Shown here in pieces: positions 29,309 to 31,396 of a stretch of DNA of 31,396 nucleotides (the stretch's first letter is position 1; each line of letters begins with the position of its first letter). This DNA is from Chloroflexota bacterium (lineage in GTDB: Bacteria; Chloroflexota; Anaerolineae; CG2-30-64-16): contig JAKPQT010000416.1 of the NCBI GenBank assembly GCA_029555885.1, forward strand, positions 1 to 31,396, read 5' to 3'. The notes beneath the pieces were generated by a model, which was given only the letters and a program-made list of their open reading frames with translations, had not been told where the DNA came from and made no database searches. The translations under genes and the position numbers were made by a program.

Positions 29309-30100
29309 ATGACCGAACAAGTTGATGAACTCGTCGGGTACGGGATGCGGAGCGGGCTGGGTTTCGAAGACTGGACGCTCTTTCGCAGCGCGTTGACGCA
29401 TCGCTCCTACCTGAATGAGCACACCGCCGTGGATTGGGAAGACAATGAGCGGCTGGAGTACCTGGGCGATGCCGTGTTGGATTTCCTGCTGGCAGAGTAC
29501 CTGTTCACCGCGTTCCCGAATGCCTCGGAAGGTGAGCTGACCGCGCTGCGCGCGGCGCTGGTCCGCCGGGAGACGCTGGCCCGGCTGGCGCGGCAGTTGG
29601 ATATCGGCCCGAACCTGCTCATGGGGCACGGCGAAGCTGAGACGGGCGGTCGCGAGCGCCCCGCCACGCTGTGTGCCGCGTTTGAGGCCGTTGTCGGCGC
29701 GCTCTACCTGGACCGGGGCCTGGACGCAGTGGCGGGCTGGGTGCTGCCTATGATGGAGCAGGAACTGGCGTTGGCGCGCAGCGAAGTGAGCGACAAGGAC
29801 CCGAAGAGCCGCCTCCAGGAGAGCGCGCAGGCGGAGCTCGGCATCACCCCGCGCTATCGCACGCTGAGAGCCGAAGGCCCTGACCATGCCAGGACGTTCA
29901 CCGTGGAAGTGTCCATCGGTGAGACGGTCGTGGGAGAAGGCAGCGGACCGAGCAAACAACTGGCCGCACAGCGTGCGGCCATCGATGCGCTTGCGCGACG
30001 GGACGAGTGGCCGCTCACTGCATCAGGCAGCGCAGCGGCCAGTGTGCCTGCTACCGCTGACCGTGATTCAGCCCAGGTCGAGGTCCAGCCCGCTGAGTAG
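29309..30100 (+). CDS. rnc: Ribonuclease III
   Basis: RNase III cuts double-stranded RNA in rRNA precursors, mRNAs and antisense pairs. The 263-residue protein has the catalytic domain at about 1-155 with the signature NERLEYLGDAVLDFLLAEYL (acidic residues E47, E50, D54) and a further catalytic Glu in AAFEAVVGALYLDRGLD. The double-stranded RNA-binding domain covers about 163-232 (DPKSRLQESAQAELGITPRY; GPSKQLAAQRAAIDAL). A low-complexity tail of about 30 residues follows. I chose ATG 29309 after AAGGTGG; a GTG two codons upstream is possible. The long structured leader suggests cutting of its own mRNA, as known for E. coli rnc. The last 33 bases overlap the 3' end of the convergent glycosyltransferase gene. 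Confidence 0.97.
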   Translation: MTEQVDELVGYGMRSGLGFEDWTLFRSALTHRSYLNEHTAVDWEDNERLEYLGDAVLDFLLAEYLFTAFPNASEGELTALRAALVRRETLARLARQLDIGPNLLMGHGEAETGGRERPATLCAAFEAVVGALYLDRGLDAVAGWVLPMMEQELALARSEVSDKDPKSRLQESAQAELGITPRYRTLRAEGPDHARTFTVEVSIGETVVGEGSGPSKQLAAQRAAIDALARRDEWPLTASGSAAASVPATADRDSAQVEVQPAE

Positions 30101-31282
30101 CTTGTTCAGCAGCGTGGTTTCGGTGCCTAGACGTCGTACGCGGCGCTCGGCCCCCTCGTTAGCTGCTGCCAGGGCGAGTTCTGCCACGCGCATCGCCGCC
30201 TGCGGCTTGCCGAGGGTGCAAGCCCGCTCTGCACGCTGATGCAGTTCTGCGCGGTCGTGCATCAGCCAGTGATAGATGGTCGTTAGGCCTGCGACTGCAT
30301 CCTCCACCAGGACCCCTGCGCCCCCCCGCTCGACGTATTCGGCATTGCCGGTCTCCTGGCCCGGGATCGCTTCGACCAGTAACAGCGGCAGACCTGCGGC
30401 CAGAGCCTCGCTGACAATCAGTCCGCCCGCCTTGCAGACGATGAAGTCTGCCGCCAGCATCAGCGCGGGCATATCGTCGACGAAGCCATAGACGTGCGCA
30501 GGCAGATGCCACTCCACCTCTGACAGGCGGCTGTGTAACTCCTTGTCGCCGCCTGCAACAATCGCCAGTTCGAGGGGCAGGCCGCTGTGGTTGAGGACGT
30601 GCGCTAGCGGCTCCAGCTTCTTGACGCGCTTGCTGCCGGCCATCAGCGCCACGCAGCGGTCCTCGCTCCAGCCCAGGCGCCGGCGCAGCTCCGCCTTATC
30701 GGGATTCGAGCCAAACACCGGATTGACCGGCAGGCCGGTTACTTCGATGTGTTCCGGCGGCAGGCCGCTCTCCAGCGCCTTTTGCCGTACGGCTTCTGTG
30801 GGCACGAGACATCGGTCGATATCCTCGTTGAACCACAGGCTGTGCACCGAGACCAGGTCCGTCACCACCGTCAGAACGGGGATATACTGGCGATTCAGCG
30901 CAAAGAGCGCGGCCAGCGGGGCCTGGAAGAGCGGATAGGTGGTGACGATGGCATCGGGTTTGTGTTGTTGCACGACGTCGCGCATCGTCAGATAGAGCAT
31001 GGCAATCAGCCCTTGCTCCGCGATGCTGACGGTGAAGGAGCCGTCGCTCGCCTCGTAGCCGAACTTGTACAGCTCGGGCGTGGACTGAATCATGCGGTCA
31101 TAGTCATCCTGTGCCCGGCGCAGGATGGCCGGCGCGCGCTTATCGTCGAGCGGGTTGACCACTGTCACCCGGCACTCGTCAGGATAGCGCGTGGCGAGCG
31201 CCTGGGCAACCGCGTTGGCGGCCGCGCGATGACCGAATCCGGCGTCTGCGGTCAGGATCAGGATGTGCTTGGGCGTGGACAT
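30068..31282 (-). CDS. MGDG-synthase/UgtP-like glycosyltransferase
   Basis: A 404-residue GT-B fold enzyme of family GT28, similar to monogalactosyldiacylglycerol synthase and processive diacylglycerol glucosyltransferase, acting at the inner membrane surface. The N-terminal lipid-binding domain has ILILTADAGFGHRAAANAVA and the central stretch DAIVTTYPLFQAPLAAL, then LTVVTDLVSVHSLWF. The donor half has VTGLPVNPVFG, YGFVDDMPALMLAADFIVCK and the Gly-rich KAGGLIVSEALAAGLPLLL, followed by PGQETGNAEYV, which is strongly typical of the family. The start is ATG 31282 with GGGGAG upstream. It is presumably a glycolipid synthase. Its stop lies within rnc (33-base convergent overlap). It is 19 bases after the next gene upstream, so they are probably cotranscribed. 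Confidence 0.92.
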   Translation of the reverse strand: MSTPKHILILTADAGFGHRAAANAVAQALATRYPDECRVTVVNPLDDKRAPAILRRAQDDYDRMIQSTPELYKFGYEASDGSFTVSIAEQGLIAMLYLTMRDVVQQHKPDAIVTTYPLFQAPLAALFALNRQYIPVLTVVTDLVSVHSLWFNEDIDRCLVPTEAVRQKALESGLPPEHIEVTGLPVNPVFGSNPDKAELRRRLGWSEDRCVALMAGSKRVKKLEPLAHVLNHSGLPLELAIVAGGDKELHSRLSEVEWHLPAHVYGFVDDMPALMLAADFIVCKAGGLIVSEALAAGLPLLLVEAIPGQETGNAEYVERGGAGVLVEDAVAGLTTIYHWLMHDRAELHQRAERACTLGKPQAAMRVAELALAAANEGAERRVRRLGTETTLLNKLLSGLDLDLG

Positions 31283-31301
31283 GGTTGGCGTCTCCCCGCT
31301 C

Positions 31302-31396
31302 TCAGGATTTCTGTACGTATTCTTCGCTGGCCGCGACCAGGTGATCGAGCCGTTCCAGCAGGCTCTGGATTTCGGGCCGGACCGGGTCTCCGCCCT
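31302..31396 (-). CDS. 3' end of an unidentified gene
   Basis: An open frame runs from the right window edge to TGA at 31304-31302. The visible tail of about 31 residues is helical and acidic (PEIQSLLERLDHLVAASEEY). It ends 19 bases before the glycosyltransferase start, as expected for an upstream operon partner. Too little is visible to name a family, and the frame itself is inferred from spacing and composition. Confidence 0.45.
   Translation of the reverse strand, partial: GGDPVRPEIQSLLERLDHLVAASEEYVQKS

Overview
The window is a GC-rich bacterial chromosome segment of tightly packed housekeeping genes. It looks like a member of the Chloroflexota (Anaerolineae or Caldilineae-like). That placement is an inference from style. 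Surface proteins carry Thr/Pro-rich linkers, there is a LysM-L,D-transpeptidase, a YVTN-type beta-propeller, a very large SARP-like ATPase/TPR regulator, palindromic intergenic repeats and an smc/prfB/ftsY/rnc neighbourhood. There is no rRNA, tRNA, phage, transposase or CRISPR array. The assignment rests on gene style only and no marker phylogeny was run.

Layout. 1-2135 (+): the 3' part of prmC, a HAD phosphatase and tsaC/sua5, touching or overlapping. 2143-6094 (+): an envelope cluster of a GT4 glycosyltransferase, a WecG/TagA glycosyltransferase, an HldE-C-like nucleotidyltransferase and the lipid II flippase murJ, probably one operon making and exporting an envelope glycan or peptidoglycan precursors. 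6095-7628: palindromic repeats, a small single-pass membrane protein with promoter and terminator, a 16-bp tandem repeat and an unrecognised membrane protein on the minus strand. 7629-9077: an alpha/beta-hydrolase fused to a polytopic membrane domain. 9220-11405 (-): galT-galK. 11583-13352 (+): a secreted beta-propeller protein. 13401-16821 (-): a SARP/AAA/TPR regulator followed by a solitary hisE. 17003-19381: divergent yceI (-) and an L,D-transpeptidase plus GcvH-like pair (+). 19388-20193 (-): a CoA-binding protein and an unknown protein. 20335-26803 (-): an EamA transporter, smc, a zinc-ribbon protein and prfB with a classic +1 frameshift site. 26923-28086 (+): an MFS transporter broken by one in-frame amber codon. 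28092-30100: divergent ftsY (-) and rnc (+), separated by leaders rich in secondary structure. 30068-31396 (-): an MGDG-synthase-like glycosyltransferase whose 3' end overlaps rnc, plus the tail of another gene.

The most interesting signals are regulatory. (1) Four genes have a TATAAT-like box only 6-7 bases before the start codon and no Shine-Dalgarno sequence, which predicts leaderless mRNAs. (2) The large regulator gene has a 27-bp dyad over its -10 box and start codon. (3) The rnc leader is an elaborate inverted-repeat structure of a kind that RNase III could cut. (4) The ftsY leader holds a full intrinsic terminator, suggesting attenuation. (5) Intergenic spaces carry at least five long palindromes, two of which are copies of one repeat family, and one smaller palindrome is flanked by 9-bp direct repeats like a target-site duplication.

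No gap between genes exceeds 300 bases. Each of the larger gaps is described through the repeats, promoters and terminators it holds.
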